This document shows, in pieces, positions 24,400 to 36,100 of a stretch of DNA of 64,000 nucleotides (positions are counted from its first letter, which is position 1; every line of letters starts with the position of its first letter). A program made the translations under genes and the position numbers. This DNA is from Hofstenia miamia (lineage: Eukaryota > Xenacoelomorpha > Acoela). The notes beneath the pieces were generated by a model, which made no database searches, was not told the origin of the DNA, and saw only the letters and a program-made list of their open reading frames with translations. The DNA is taken from contig SCFE01000095.1 of the NCBI GenBank assembly GCA_004352715.1, forward strand, positions 949,194-1,013,193, written 5' to 3'.

Positions 24400-26620
24400 G
24401 AATTTCTTTTAATGAGAAATCACAACAACTTGTGTCCTTTCATACTCACGGCAAAAAGACTCTTGATAAAATTCTTACCAACAAAAGTGAACTTTTTGGT
24501 GATCCTTACTCATAGTCGAACTGTTGGATTATCACCACTGAAAACAACACCAGCTAATTCGGTACAAATTTCTTAAAAGATGAATAAATCCGAAGCAAAC
24601 AAAATGCAGACTAGAATTCAATGATAGAGTGTAACGATTTCGTATCTTCCTTGACTGCGTTCAGTAAGTTTTGTCCGAGAATATAAAGTCCTGTTTTCCG
24701 CTACAAGCTTACAAATCCCGGCACAATGAGAAACCATGGCCTAATCAGAATATTTGGGACTTAATTTAATCAACTCGAGAACAGCGGCGTTACTACATGA
24801 GCAGACCGATAAATTCAAAAGAATCCGTAATAAGACTGCAAGGATTATCAAAGCAAGGAAGAAGAAATGCTACACTGACAAACTTAATTCAATTAAGACC
24901 ACTAATCCAAGAAAGTGGTAAAACACCTTAAAAAGACCGCAGGTTGTCTTAAGTCTAGCAACAACAGTCTCTCTTTGGGCAAGCCCCTACAGGCGCACAC
25001 ACCCGAGGAACTTGCCAATTTCATTAATCAGCAACTAGCATCGATTACTTCTAACTATCCCCCAAATTAAGTGAAAACGACCAAATTCCTTTCAGGCGGG
25101 ATGATGTACCTTTCCAAGTAGAAGAACTTGAAGTTTATTGATACCTTAGCAATAATTCTAACGGACCTGACAGAGACGGCAATAAATTCTCAAACTGGAT
25201 TTTTAAAGACTGCTCACAAGCGAACCTATCCAGTATCACAGTTAATTAACATATCTTTCAGACTTGCAGACTGTTCGTCTTTTACTCCTGCAAATATCAT
25301 CTGTATCGAAAAAAATAAGCCCGTCGTTGATCCGTGTACTGACATTCGACCCATTTCCATTACTAATTCAATTTCCAAAATAATGGAAGACATTATATTA
25401 AATAAGGAATTGATCTCAAAAATTACATAGCTCTCTATCTGAAACAGTACGGTGTAGTACGTGGAAGCTCGACGGTTATGGCCTTACTCGATTATTACAC
25501 ATCAAATCATTACATCAGCTAGATAATGAGGTACCTTTTCCAGGATCCTCTTATTCGACTTCTCAAAGGCCTTCGATATGATCAGCCACTCTTTGCTTAA
25601 GCAACGACTTTTGGATATTGACGTCAATAGCTATACACTAAATTGGATTATCTCATTCCTAACTGCTCGGAAACAGAGAGTCATCATTCGCAATGGCGTC
25701 TCCGAGTGAAACATCATCAATGCAGGAGTCCCGCTAGGGACAAAATTAGGACCATATCTATTTATTCTATTCGCCGATAGCCTTTTAGATCACACTGTAA
25801 CCGGCTAAAGTACTTTGATGACAGAACGACGTGGGAAGCGATACGCAGACACAGCACTGGAACTACGGCTAATATATTATTCGAAGTCCCACAGTAGTGG
25901 TGCATAACGACATGAAAGTGAACCCCAAAAATGCAAGGAACTTATTGTATCTTTTCTCCATGATCATTCGTTGCCAAACAATCTTACACTAGGCAAACAT
26001 ATCATTGAATGCACTAATTCCGTCAAACTACTAGGTGTTGAACTTCAATTAAATTTGAAGTGGAACCGCAACACCAATTACATTGTAAAGAAAGCTTCCA
26101 AGAAACTACATTTCTTACGTATGAGCATTCATAGCTCTCGCCTCGCGATTCCTTTACTTTCCACTATCCCGCCGATACTTGAGCACTGCTCCCCGTTGTG
26201 GCATTATCATCTTCCAAGTAAGCAATTGTCTAAGATAGAAAATGTGCAGAAAAGAACCTTTCGAATTATGTTTCCACATCTCAAGTATGATGATGCGCTG
26301 TCATATTTTGGTGCAGATTCCTTATACAACCATCGCGAATCTATATGTGACAAATTATGACTTAATATACAATATTCTACTCATCCACTTCACCATCTCC
26401 TACCTTATGCACGTCCGGCTTTGCCGTTCCTACGCCCACAACGCTCTTATGACACCTTCTGTCACACGAAAAGACTGACTAATTAAGAAGGCTTAAAGTC
26501 ACTCTTGAATGTAGCATTGTAAATTGTTTAATCGATTACTTGAGTTTGGATTATGTACTGCCATTTTGACCTTTTGGTCACAGGCAGTTAGTTAGAATAT
26601 ATTATCAATCATCAAATGCA
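24400..26620 (+). mobile_element. Decayed non-LTR retrotransposon (CR1-like LINE), 5'-truncated
   Basis: Plus-strand remnant of an ORF2 with endonuclease tail and reverse transcriptase, broken by many stops and frame changes. Recognisable blocks in order: endonuclease tail near 24450-24570; linker rich in basic residues near 24820-24930; RT fingers/palm IRPISITNSISKIMEDIIL near 25340-25400; FDFSKAFDMISHSLL near 25560; AGVPLGTKLGPYLFILFADS near 25720-25785; the catalytic YFDD near 25808; LGVELQLNLKW near 26032; and a C-terminal domain open to 26360. The 3' end near 26570 (CCATTTTGACCTTTTGGTC) resembles 3' tails of CR1-type elements. Translation products would be non-functional. It sits in a presumed Eph intron. 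Confidence 0.85.
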
Positions 26621-27459
26621 TATGTATTTTTAGAAAATGCTTAGAATTATATCATCAAATATCAATACCTCTAAATTTTTTACACTAAACCATTAAGAAT
26701 TTGAGCTTAGCCTTTACCTAATACTAAAACTAGTATAATGAATTTTAAATTATTTAGCAATACTTGCAATTTAAATGATATAGGATAGAGAATTTTTTTA
26801 AGTTCATTCAATTCAAAAATAACTAACTTATTTTTAAACTTTCAACAGATATATTTCTAATTATTTGAATCCATTGTGTCGCAACTAATCAATTTAAAAT
26901 ACATGCTCGCGCGGGCCTGACGTCAGAGGGCATCGAAATCAGATTGATGTTTAATTTCAACAAAGACCTCTTACTGTTTTCTCTTAATCCCTCCTGTCTC
27001 CTAATAATTAGATTTATCAAACGAGCTTAAATGTCATTGATGTCTTTAATTAATACGACCTTGTAAAGAAATCCCTTACTTTTATAAGCATATATACTAA
27101 TTTCATCTCATAAATTCTAAACTTGTTCTGCGATTGCTAACCTGGATAATTTATAAATAATTCTTCCTGCATAGAAATTAGGATTTGAATGGCATCTAAA
27201 CCTATAAGTTCCCTTATCACTGCTTTATAGTGACTTAGAAATTCTGCATAAACTCAGTGATATGCAACGTGAAGGCCTTTAGACATTTCTTACCATAAAT
27301 GGCATAAATCATCGTCAAAATTCTATTGTCAGTAAGTTAGAAAAGCAATTTTAAAAATCAAGCAAAACGCCAAATCACAAACTTGTGAAACGACAAGAAG
27401 AAACTACTGTAGGTTTTCCTCATTACAATAATCTTTAACTTATAAATAACTTTAGGTGA
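26621..27459. other. No feature seen
   Basis: AT-rich DNA between the LINE relic and the candidate minus-strand exon. I see no coding or repeat structure here. Confidence 0.5.
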
Positions 27460-27653
27460 CTACTCTACAGTTACTAGATCCTCCTTTTCACCCTTAGCGA
27501 GTTTCTTGTCATCCTTAAACTCAACCTTTATGTGTTCTACTGCTGAGTTGTTATTATGTTGCAGCACATATGTTAAAAAAACAGCCAATGAGTTAAATTT
27601 ATTCGTTGCATTCCAAGACAATTTTTTAACTGGTCGCAGCTTCAAGATCCTAA
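27460..27653 (-). CDS. Candidate terminal exon, unrecognised
   Basis: On the minus strand an open frame of about 64 codons begins after TGTACAG and stops at 27460. It contains KLRPVKKLSWN, FLTYVLQ and the charged C-terminus EFKDDKKLAKGEKEDLVTVE. Codon usage and charge pattern look like a real protein end. No upstream exon was found on the same strand, and no polyadenylation hexamer lies close by. It may be a nested gene end, a retropseudogene piece, or chance. Confidence 0.35.
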
Positions 27654-28289
27654 CTGTACATTGTACTGGTTAATGCAAGTACAAAATATTTGTGCTACCC
27701 AAGGACTCGATTGTTGCTTATATTTTGCTATTTTCAATTATAAAGACGATGGGAAGTGTAGTTTAAAAAGAAGTATTTCATTTTTATAACATTATACAGA
27801 ACTAATTCCAAGGTCGAGGTGTATTCTACGAGTTCACTTCAGATAAGGGTATGGGGCAAAATGAATATAAGTGAATAATTATAACGCTAATAATTTCGTG
27901 TTGGATAGTTCGTCTACATGATATCTATTCAAAGAGGGATTGCAACTGAGAGCATTTATCCTAGATGAATGAATATTTTGAAATCCGAAAAGAGAGATTG
28001 AAAACGCATCCTTCTGGCATTGGTTAATATGCCTCATTGTTGATAAGTTTAACCCAATTTAGGAATGATTTTTAAGTAAAATCCTATAATATTATATGAG
28101 TCACTATTTCATTACACGAAAGGGCATGCATTTCTTTGTTATAGGGATTTTCAAACGCTTATGAAAGTGTTTTGGAATAGTTTTCACTTTTCATATCAGC
28201 TTTGCTTCCATATGTCTAATTTAGGTACATGCTGTGGTGCATTCCGAATTCCAAAGCTAACTGTTCGAACGGCTTAGAAGTGTTCATAT

Positions 28290-28380
28290 ATATATATTTG
28301 AATTAAAAGTGTGAAACACATATTGATAGTAACATAGAATGGAATTACCTCATAGGTCTTAAATATAATATTTTTGTCAG
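28290..28380 (+). repeat. Copy of Eph intron flank preceding the pseudo-exon
   Basis: This segment (TTTGAATTAAAAGTGTGAAA, then TATTGATAGTAACAT, then CATAGGTCTTAA) matches 38798-38890, the intron end just upstream of the second FN3 exon, with moderate divergence. Both begin at a short TA tract. This shows that the duplication carried intron as well as exon sequence. Confidence 0.8.
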
Positions 28381-28545
28381 GCATACCCTCCTATTTTAAA
28401 GCAATTGTTCTTGGTAAACAACCAGTTCGGATTACCTGGCTGGGTAGCACCGATGCAATCTTATTATACTTTTACACTATTCGGAATTTAGCTATCATAC
28501 GAGTATAATATTAGAATATCAATAATACGTCGGAATCTACATTTA
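28381..28545 (+). pseudogene. Decayed duplicate of the Eph second-FN3 exon
   Basis: The 165 bp align without gaps to the Eph exon 38891-39055. Translated in the same frame it begins IPSYFKAIVLGKQPVRITW, parallel to VPYNVRVTKLGQHSVRVSW in the real exon, keeping the FN3 Trp. The acceptor (TTTTTGTCAG) is intact. The frame has stops at 28506 (TAA) and 28512 (TAG), and the donor is lost because GGTATG is replaced by TACAAA. It is therefore a relic, not a usable alternative exon. It lies about 4.5 kb upstream of the exon encoding the end of the ligand-binding domain, inside an Eph intron. It may come from a local segmental duplication or from a lost tandem Eph paralogue. Confidence 0.85.
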
Positions 28546-29397
28546 ATACAAAGTAGTCTATTCATAACAATTTTATCAGGCATCTCATGCAAACACATCT
28601 TTTTTTCAAATTTTCACTTAAACTTAATTTTTTTTTATCAGAAATTGTCTAATGAATTTTATTAGCTAATTGTAGATTGACACAAGGAATTGATATCCTC
28701 TTTAATAGTCTCCATGAGCTGAATTCAATTTTAAGAATGGATTTTGTTAAATTTTATTATAAAAACTCGAACGTTCTAATGGATAATGTTGATAAACATA
28801 ATGAGGGTAAAAGAGCTGCTATAGTTGATGAAAACTTTCTAAACATTTTTTAACTTGATTTTATTGCATTTCCTCTGTTCTTCCATTTAATAACATGAGC
28901 AATGCTAAATTTTTAATATTTAGAAAAGTTTCTAATTATTACTAAAATTGAAAATTTAATACAACTTATAAATTAAAAAAATATGTTTAATAGCATATTC
29001 AATATTGATAGAAAAATGTCATTAGAAAAAATTCATGATTTTAAATTTGACTTGATTCAAATATTAAAATAATTTGCAAATTTATACGCCACAACGAAGT
29101 TTGCCTTAGCTTTGAAGCTAGCAATTTTTCAGCTGAGTTAAGCAATAGGGCCCTTAAAAATTTATGCCAAATATCAGATTTATTGTTTTTATATTTAGAC
29201 ATTATTGTTTTACTGAATTTAGAATCTTTATCATCACGTACGTTAAATATTTTTTGGTTTTTTTGTTTGTCGTTTGCTGCCTTCCCTGTAGAAAGTTTGA
29301 CGCTAGTTTTCACTGTACAAATTTAAAATGATGACCAAATCAATTATCTCCGACCAAAGAATCGATAACTATAAATTAAATTTAAATCGTAATTGCT

Positions 29398-29403
<6 letters not shown>

Positions 29404-29455
<52 letters not shown>

Positions 29456-29468
29456 GTATATATATATA
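29404..29468. repeat. (TA)n microsatellite
   Basis: TA tract with a few G interruptions towards its end. It immediately precedes a mariner-like element, which is consistent with insertion at TA. Confidence 0.95.
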
Positions 29469-30972
29469 CAGGGTGATCAAGAAGTCCCTTCCGTGTTTTA
29501 AACGTTCTCTGTTCATTTGAATAATTGATCTAATGTTTGCAAACAAGTCTCAAAATTAATATTTCAAAATTTATTTTAATGTGTTTCAGATTCATCTGTG
29601 AGCATAAAGGTAGTCTAGTTTTTAAATTAAAAATTTTGACTTCTGTGTTACTTCACTGGGTCATTTGGTCCAATTTTGTCATCTTTCTTGTTTCCATTAG
29701 AAAAATAGTATTTGCAATATTCCTTTATTCAGATTGTGCATACACATGAAATGAAAACAAAGTTTCAAAGGTTAATATTGTTCGACCAATCTTCCTTCAT
29801 TGTCGACGGAAATTTTCAGTCTCGTCTGAAAAGACGAAATACCATTTTTAACGAATTGTTGATCGATGTTCAAACAATCATCTTCAATGATGGCTTTCAG
29901 TGGTGACAAGGAATGAGGTTTTCGGTGGTAGACTCGATCTTTCAGTAATCCGTACATGAAAAAGTCCAATGGGGAAAGGTCAGGTGAACGGGTGGCCCAA
30001 GTCATCTGACCAATTCTTCAAATCCAACTACTCGAGTCCAGATAATCTCGAACCACTTTTACGCAGTGAGCTGGAGCTCCATCTTTTAATGGACAATGCA
30101 AGTGTTTCTTTCTTTCCGACTCAAGGCAGGCATAAAGCATTGTAGCAGCATATAGAGAGTTTTCTGACGAAACATTTTCTTCGAAGAAGTAAATCTTGTT
30201 GAAACTGATGCAAATTCACACAGTGACTTTGGCACCTCCTTGCTCACGTTTCATTGCTTCAGTTGGAGCAGATAATCCCCATATCCTGCAGTTATGGCGA
30301 TTGACAAGTCCATTAATGTTGAATGTCACCTCGTCAGAAAATATTATTCGTTTCAGAAACTTTTCATCTACAGCCATCAAGAAAAGCAGATCGTTACACA
30401 TTTGAACTCGGCTGGCGTAATCTTTTTCTGATAATCTTGATGAACTTAAAACTTGTATGGAAATTTTTTCAGTCCAACTTTCAGCGTATGTTGTACACTT
30501 CCATAAAGACCTGCTTCATTGTACAGGTGTTGCAGTTTTCTTCCAATGACTGTTCCATAACTTCTTCACGCTTGTCTTCGTTAGATGATCGCCCACTTCT
30601 TTTCCTGTCCAACACAGAGCCAGTTTCCTTGAACCGAGTGAAGGTGTCTCGGATTGTCCTTTCACTTGGCACCTCACACCCATCACGTGCAAGGTGTCTT
30701 CTTACGAGGGGCACAGATTGCAGTTGAGCCATCAATAAAACAATCTGAATTCTTTCGTCAACGCTGAGCATTCTCAAAGCTGTCGCATAACGAATGAAAT
30801 GACTCAGTGAATGAACCAGAGAACTTAAAGAATTTAAATTTAAACTCTCTTTAAGATGAATCTGAAACAATTTAAAATAAATTTTAAAATATGAACTTTC
30901 ATATGAGACTTGTTTGCAATCATTCGATCATTTACTAAAATGAATAAAAACGTTTAAAACCCGCAAGGGTTG
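29469..30972 (-). mobile_element. Mariner/Tc1-like transposon with decayed transposase
   Basis: About 1.5 kb flanked by TA-rich DNA. The ends are imperfect inverted repeats: CCCTTCCGTGTTTTAAACGTT at left pairs with the complement of AACGTTTAAAACCCGCAAGGG at right. Further matches extend to TTTGCAAACAAGTCT on the left and AGACTTGTTTGCAA on the right, about 80 bp in. The left end has about 15 extra outer bases (GGGTGATCAAGAAGT) that are missing on the right, so the right terminus appears deleted. The transposase is on the minus strand. Confidence 0.8.
29772..30870 (-). pseudogene. Transposase relic (DUF4817-type helix-turn-helix plus DDE)
   Basis: The N-terminal part is intact over 30481-30870. 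It starts most likely at MLSVDERIQIVLLM and contains PSERTIRDTF and KETGSVLDRKRSGRSS, the helix-turn-helix and linker found in arthropod and other invertebrate mariner-type transposases. The catalytic part follows in other frames: FSDEVTFNINGLVNRHN near 30290-30340 carries the first Asp, DGAPAH near 30080 the second, and TRSPDLSPLDFF near 29970-30000 the third-site region. Frame changes and at least one stop between these blocks mean it cannot make a full transposase. Confidence 0.8.
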
Positions 30973-31639
30973 TATATATACAATTATATAAGCTGCATTA
31001 ATCTAGAAAATTTTACATGGAAATGCAAAGAGCTGATATTGCGTTACGCTAATTTCAAATTATTATAACTATATTTCTAGCAAAACACAATTTCGATATA
31101 TTTTCTATATATCAATTCTTTGCATAGCTTTACCAGTTTTTCATTTTTCATGGAATTTATTTTGTGAACGTTTTATTTTGCTTAGTTAGTTTATTTTTCT
31201 ATAATAGTTAAAATACATAAAATTAAAATTAGCATTATCAATCATTATGGTTTAATATATATTTAAAAAATTGTCGCTTACGCCAAATATAGTTACTCTT
31301 CTAGTAGTACTTCTCAACTTAGATTTGCGTTTTAATGTTCTTGCAATCGAATATTTTGCAAATTTATTTTGACTGTTCCTTCCTATATTTGAAAAATACA
31401 AGGGTTTACTCTTATATATTTCTGTTAATATTACTAGTTAGTTCCATAAAATCCTGAAACAAAAACAGAATAACTCAATTTATAACCAGTTATGAAACAT
31501 TCCAAATTGAAAAATGTAAGTATCATACTAATTTTAGCCTGCTTATGCCATAAAATTTTCTGAATCATTAAATTTCGATTGGATTTTGTTCCAAACGAAG
31601 CAAATTATTCCCTACTAATCAGATAAAACAAGAAATATT

Positions 31640-31890
31640 TTGTTCAAATTTGGCCGGCAAACGGCCTTTCTTGACATTTCTAAGCGGCTGCAGACCAGTA
31701 GCCGGTTCCATCTCTGACACCAAGTGCTCAAAGAATAGGTTTTCTAAAGCTCATGGGAGCAGCAATTGACTTAAAATACTTTTTGTGTAGTTTGCCCGCA
31801 GAAGTGCATTGAGATGCATCTTCCGCAAAGTCTCTGACGTTTGCAATGATTGCATCAATGGATTAGTGACCAGACGTTTTAGAAAGTAAA
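31640..31890. other. GC-elevated patch, possibly coding relic
   Basis: The patch has higher GC than its surroundings. The minus strand holds a frame reading IDAIIANVRDFAEDASQC, with stops further on. Another frame on each strand is also partly open. I cannot assign it. Confidence 0.25.
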
Positions 31891-32726
31891 TGAAACAACA
31901 GAGAACCTCTATCCTACGGTAATTAAAATAATGTAAAACTAAATAAATATCATTGATTAAATCAAATATATTTTTAAGGCAATGGTAGTTTTAATTCAAA
32001 TTGCTCGATTTAAAAATTTCAGATTTTGAAAACAAAATTCTAAAATACAACGATATTTTAAATGATACATTAATTATCATGAAAACGCATTTGACTTATC
32101 AATATTTAAATTTTAGATAGCAACATGCAAAACAAAGCATTAGACTATAATTGGTTAATTATTCAGGGTATATGATACTAATTATTAAAACTGCTCTCGT
32201 ATGTTTTTATATTTGTGTAAGCGGAGTAGTTTTTTATGAAACATTGATAGCAAAAAATTTCTATTGGTGAGGAGTATAAACAATTCCAATTTACTAAAAG
32301 CTAAAACATATATTAGAATGTGCTAATCAAAATATCAAAATTCATTTGACAAGATGACATTTAGGAGAATCCATTGTGAATTATAGTATCGAATTCAAAC
32401 ACTTAATTTGATAGTAACCGATTTGTACAGTGCGTGTTTTTTAAATTGATTCTCTTTTTACAACTTACCGCCAAAGACGAATACCTTTATCGACCTTCGA
32501 TTTTTAAATATCAAAGACTAATTATGTTTTTAATGTTTTAATGCGGAATCCTTGGGCCTTCAAATTTTTATAATTTTTAATTTCAATATTGTTATTATGA
32601 AGGGCGAAATCACCCACCTTATTAATTTGAAGAAGTAATTTGGACTTTACAATCTTTTTGATTGCCGCACTGAGTTGACCTAAGATATAATTTTCATTCA
32701 AATTTTTCCAATATTAAATCTTTTAA

Positions 32727-32735
<9 letters not shown>

Positions 32736-32762
<27 letters not shown>
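32736..32762. repeat. (TA)n microsatellite
   Basis: TA tract about 85 bp upstream of an Eph exon. Confidence 0.9.
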
Positions 32763-32765
<3 letters not shown>

Positions 32766-32847
32766 AATTTTTGTAATTATTTATTCTCTGACTGCTAAAT
32801 TCATGCAATAATTTTGAATATCAATATAATTTATAATTTATGTTTAG

Positions 32848-33169
32848 ACGTCCAGAAAATCAGTGAGTGGCATCAAAACGTCTCATTTTCAAATTGCACT
32901 TCTGAGTACAGGAGTTTGTGCCAAAGTTGAGAAGATTATTGTTACTACAAAGATTTGCCCAGCAATCACAGCTAAGTTACGTAAAACAGTTCGTTCTTTT
33001 GCGCCTGTAGAGGATGACGATAGAGTTTCAGTGAAATGCGTTCAACATGCTTCTTCTCAACTCCCCGATCCTTACGATCTTTGCAGTTTTGATGGGAGAT
33101 GGACTATTAACAACAATTGTCAATGTAATGCTGGATATCAACCCATTGAGAATGATACAAAATGCGGAA
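32848..33169 (+). CDS. Eph: Eph receptor exon: end of ligand-binding domain and start of cysteine-rich region
   Basis: The acceptor is TTATGTTTAG and the donor GTAATT at 33170, with phase 0 in and phase 1 out. About 107 residues. SHFQIALLSTGVCAKVEKI aligns to the family's G-F-Y-L-A-F-Q-D-x-G-A-C-(x)-A-L, the last strand of the ligand-binding domain, and TKICP to the conserved K-K-C-P. Then come D-L-C-S-F-D-G-R-W and CQCNAGYQP, matching the C-x-x-x-G-x-W and C-x-C-x-x-G-Y pattern of the sushi/EGF-like cysteine-rich region. An alternative acceptor at 32856 would fit the tentative upstream exon. Extracellular. This exon is the strongest anchor for calling the gene an Eph receptor on the outside of the cell. 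Confidence 0.9.
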
Positions 33170-36100
33170 GTAATTTTTAAATACATACTATGCCCCTTCC
33201 TCCTAAACAAATATTTCTGTATCCGCTTTATATATATATATATCGTGGCATTTGATATTTTCTTAAACTAAAGTCTGGATTGTGTACCATTCTGTCATTA
33301 GATAAAAGTTTTTTAGGAAATACTGCTTAGTAAGGTTTTAGTATTGCCCTTTTTGAATTTATTAGTGGTAAATTGAAATAAGACTTTAATATAGAATGAA
33401 ATTGTAAGAAATTAGCAGGTCTGTAAATTGTCTAGAAGGTGTTAACAGATATGTGGTTTATAAGTTAAGATCAATGACAAAAATTTCATAAATGATTTTT
33501 CAACTTAATGATGAAATTATAATTTTGAAAGTTGTTTCATGAATGACACACTTTTTAGATTTTCATTAAATAATGACATAACTACTCTTATAGAAAGGGT
33601 AAAAAACTTTCATTTCAAACATATAAGATTGTCAGATTGAAGTGGTAATCAATAGCTTATGATTCCATCTACGCCTTTGTGATCTATAATTAATAGTTCC
33701 GAGTGCATTAATTAATGATTAGATGGTAAGTGGCTGTGCATTAATTATTAAGGAGTACGCTTTCAAAAACATGTTTTTCCTAATAGAGGAAGCTGATACT
33801 TAAGCATGTTGAACTTTGAGATTATTCACTACTTGTTCTTAATGCATTTTGACGCTTCATTTTCTTAATAAGTCTTAAGTTGGGAAAGCATTCAAGAGCT
33901 GCATGCAACGAATAGAAGCAATTTTAAAAGATTTTTACACACAGTGTACTTATAACTTCAAACTTGCAAATTTATTAAGCTCTCTAATTGTGCCATTTAA
34001 ATCTCTGAAACAATGCCTATTTTTAGATGTTTTTGTTGAATTCAAAGCAAAGCGTTCAATAAATGAATAACTTGTGTAATTAGTTGTTACGTATTTACTA
34101 CAAAAATTATGAAGCTATGAAATTCCTATTTTTTGCAGTTTCATTCCTCGGAAGGTAGGTGTTTGTGACCTTTTTACAAATCAACGAGAAGCATAGTCTG
34201 TAACTTTATACTTTTTTTAAATATATGTTAAATTGCTATTTTCTGGCATTATTCTGCTACTTCAGGCATGGTAATTAGGATTAAAGAAGTATGTGTTGGA
34301 CATCTTCACATCATTTTAATGTCTATATAGTTAAATACGCACAAAGCGTTCTAAGGAGAATACCATGATAAGGGAAAACTAGTAATATTTAACCCAGATT
34401 GTTTCAAATTCGTTAATTTTCCCAAATATTTCAAAGTATGACATAAACGACTTTTTTCGCGTAATATTTTAATATTTTTGTTTATCACATGTTACCGTTT
34501 CTAACCTAAAGCATAATTTATTCATATGTGTTGAAAACGAGTTAAAAACCAGTTTTCATTTTTCGAATCCTTTTTAATTAGACATGGTAGTTGTCTTCAC
34601 ATATGGTTAAATATATATTTGAGGAAATGCCAAATAGACTTTTTTTAAAAAGTTGCATAAAATTATTATTCATTCTTCATGAACTTTGATTCAGCCTGAA
34701 ACACATTGGTTTTTCCACCCATTTATTTATTTTTGAAATGTGAAGTAATTATGTTGCCAGTTTTTTAAAATAGAGTCATGGTTCTTGATATATATATATA
34801 TATATATAACCGAACTTGATTTTTTATAAAATAATCTATGTAAATGGTTAATTCCACTAAAGTAATTGAGTGTACAATTTTTGCAAAGTCGCCGTAAATC
34901 CTGTTAACACTTGAAGTAGCTTCTATCATAAAAGGGAGACTTTCTTGCTTTAAAAATCAATTTTTCAGCTTCATTCATTATTTTATCTAAGTGTTTGACC
35001 TTCTCAGTCAATCTCTTCTGTCATATTAACGCGATAGATATCTGTATTCAATGACAGTTTAATCTTCCAAATACACGGTGCCCCAATCCCACAATAAAAA
35101 ACAAAATACCGCTTTCTTAACATTCTCAACATAAGTGCAACTATGAAAATGAGCCAAAAGCCCTTGAATTACCAAAATTGCTTAAGAGACCGGAAATTAG
35201 GAAAACTAGGAGATACTTTGATACCCTTGGATTTCTGTTAAGTGAATCATCGTCCATGTTTGTTTTGCGTCAATTCTCAATCGATGGTGATAAAACTCAG
35301 TTTTGCAGTTAATATCGTTTGTGCTGCAAAATGTTTTTTATTAGTGTGCAGTATACCTCCTTCGAAAGAGAATTTTACGTCATTAAATTCAAACGTTCTT
35401 AAGTTCGACTTTGATATGAAATTTATTTAAACGCGTGATCCATGTCAACTTAACTGACAATTTCGACGAAATTGCTTGGATGCTAAAATGTTATCTCTGT
35501 GCGCAGACGAGTAGTATTTTAAGATAAAAAGTGATTCGAAATTCCAATATATTTTCTAACATTTAGCTTTGAAAAAGTTATTTTAGAGCGTCATTCAAAT
35601 TAATGGGATATTGAAATGTAAATGCAATTAGGGAACATTCATTTCATCAGCTTTAATGAACGCTAGGTTGATTAAATACTTGTTTAATAAAGAGGGTGGG
35701 AAATGTAACGTAATTGGAAAACTTTTACAAGTGAAAAAATTTTTTTGATTTACCCACTTTATAAAGCTGTACTCTGAAATGTTATAGTAGTATGAATCTC
35801 TATAACAGATTGAACCAACAAACATCTCCGATGCGTCTTTACTCACAGCCTTAAGACTTTTGAAGAGGTGAAACTTTTTAGTGACTTCACTTATAATAGT
35901 AGTTGAAGACTGAATGACGAGAGGGATATTTGATTTTCTTTCAATTGCATGAGAATTCTTCCACCTACGATGACCGAATTATTCCATCAATTTAATACAG
36001 GCAACCTCTTCTATCAGGAAGTAATAAATAAAAGTGTAGTTTTTATTTTAGACCATTTCAAATTCAGGCATTTGATATATGAATTAAGTTACGTCTTATA

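Noticed and set aside
31640-31890. GC-rich patch as the missing Eph ligand-binding exon
   Set aside because: Plus-strand frames have stops and no Eph residues. The better frame is on the minus strand.
34880-35430. Minus-strand frames at 35242-35430 and 34880-35010 as a gene
   Set aside because: Partly protein-like, but in different frames with stops and no clear splice signals. Too weak to call.
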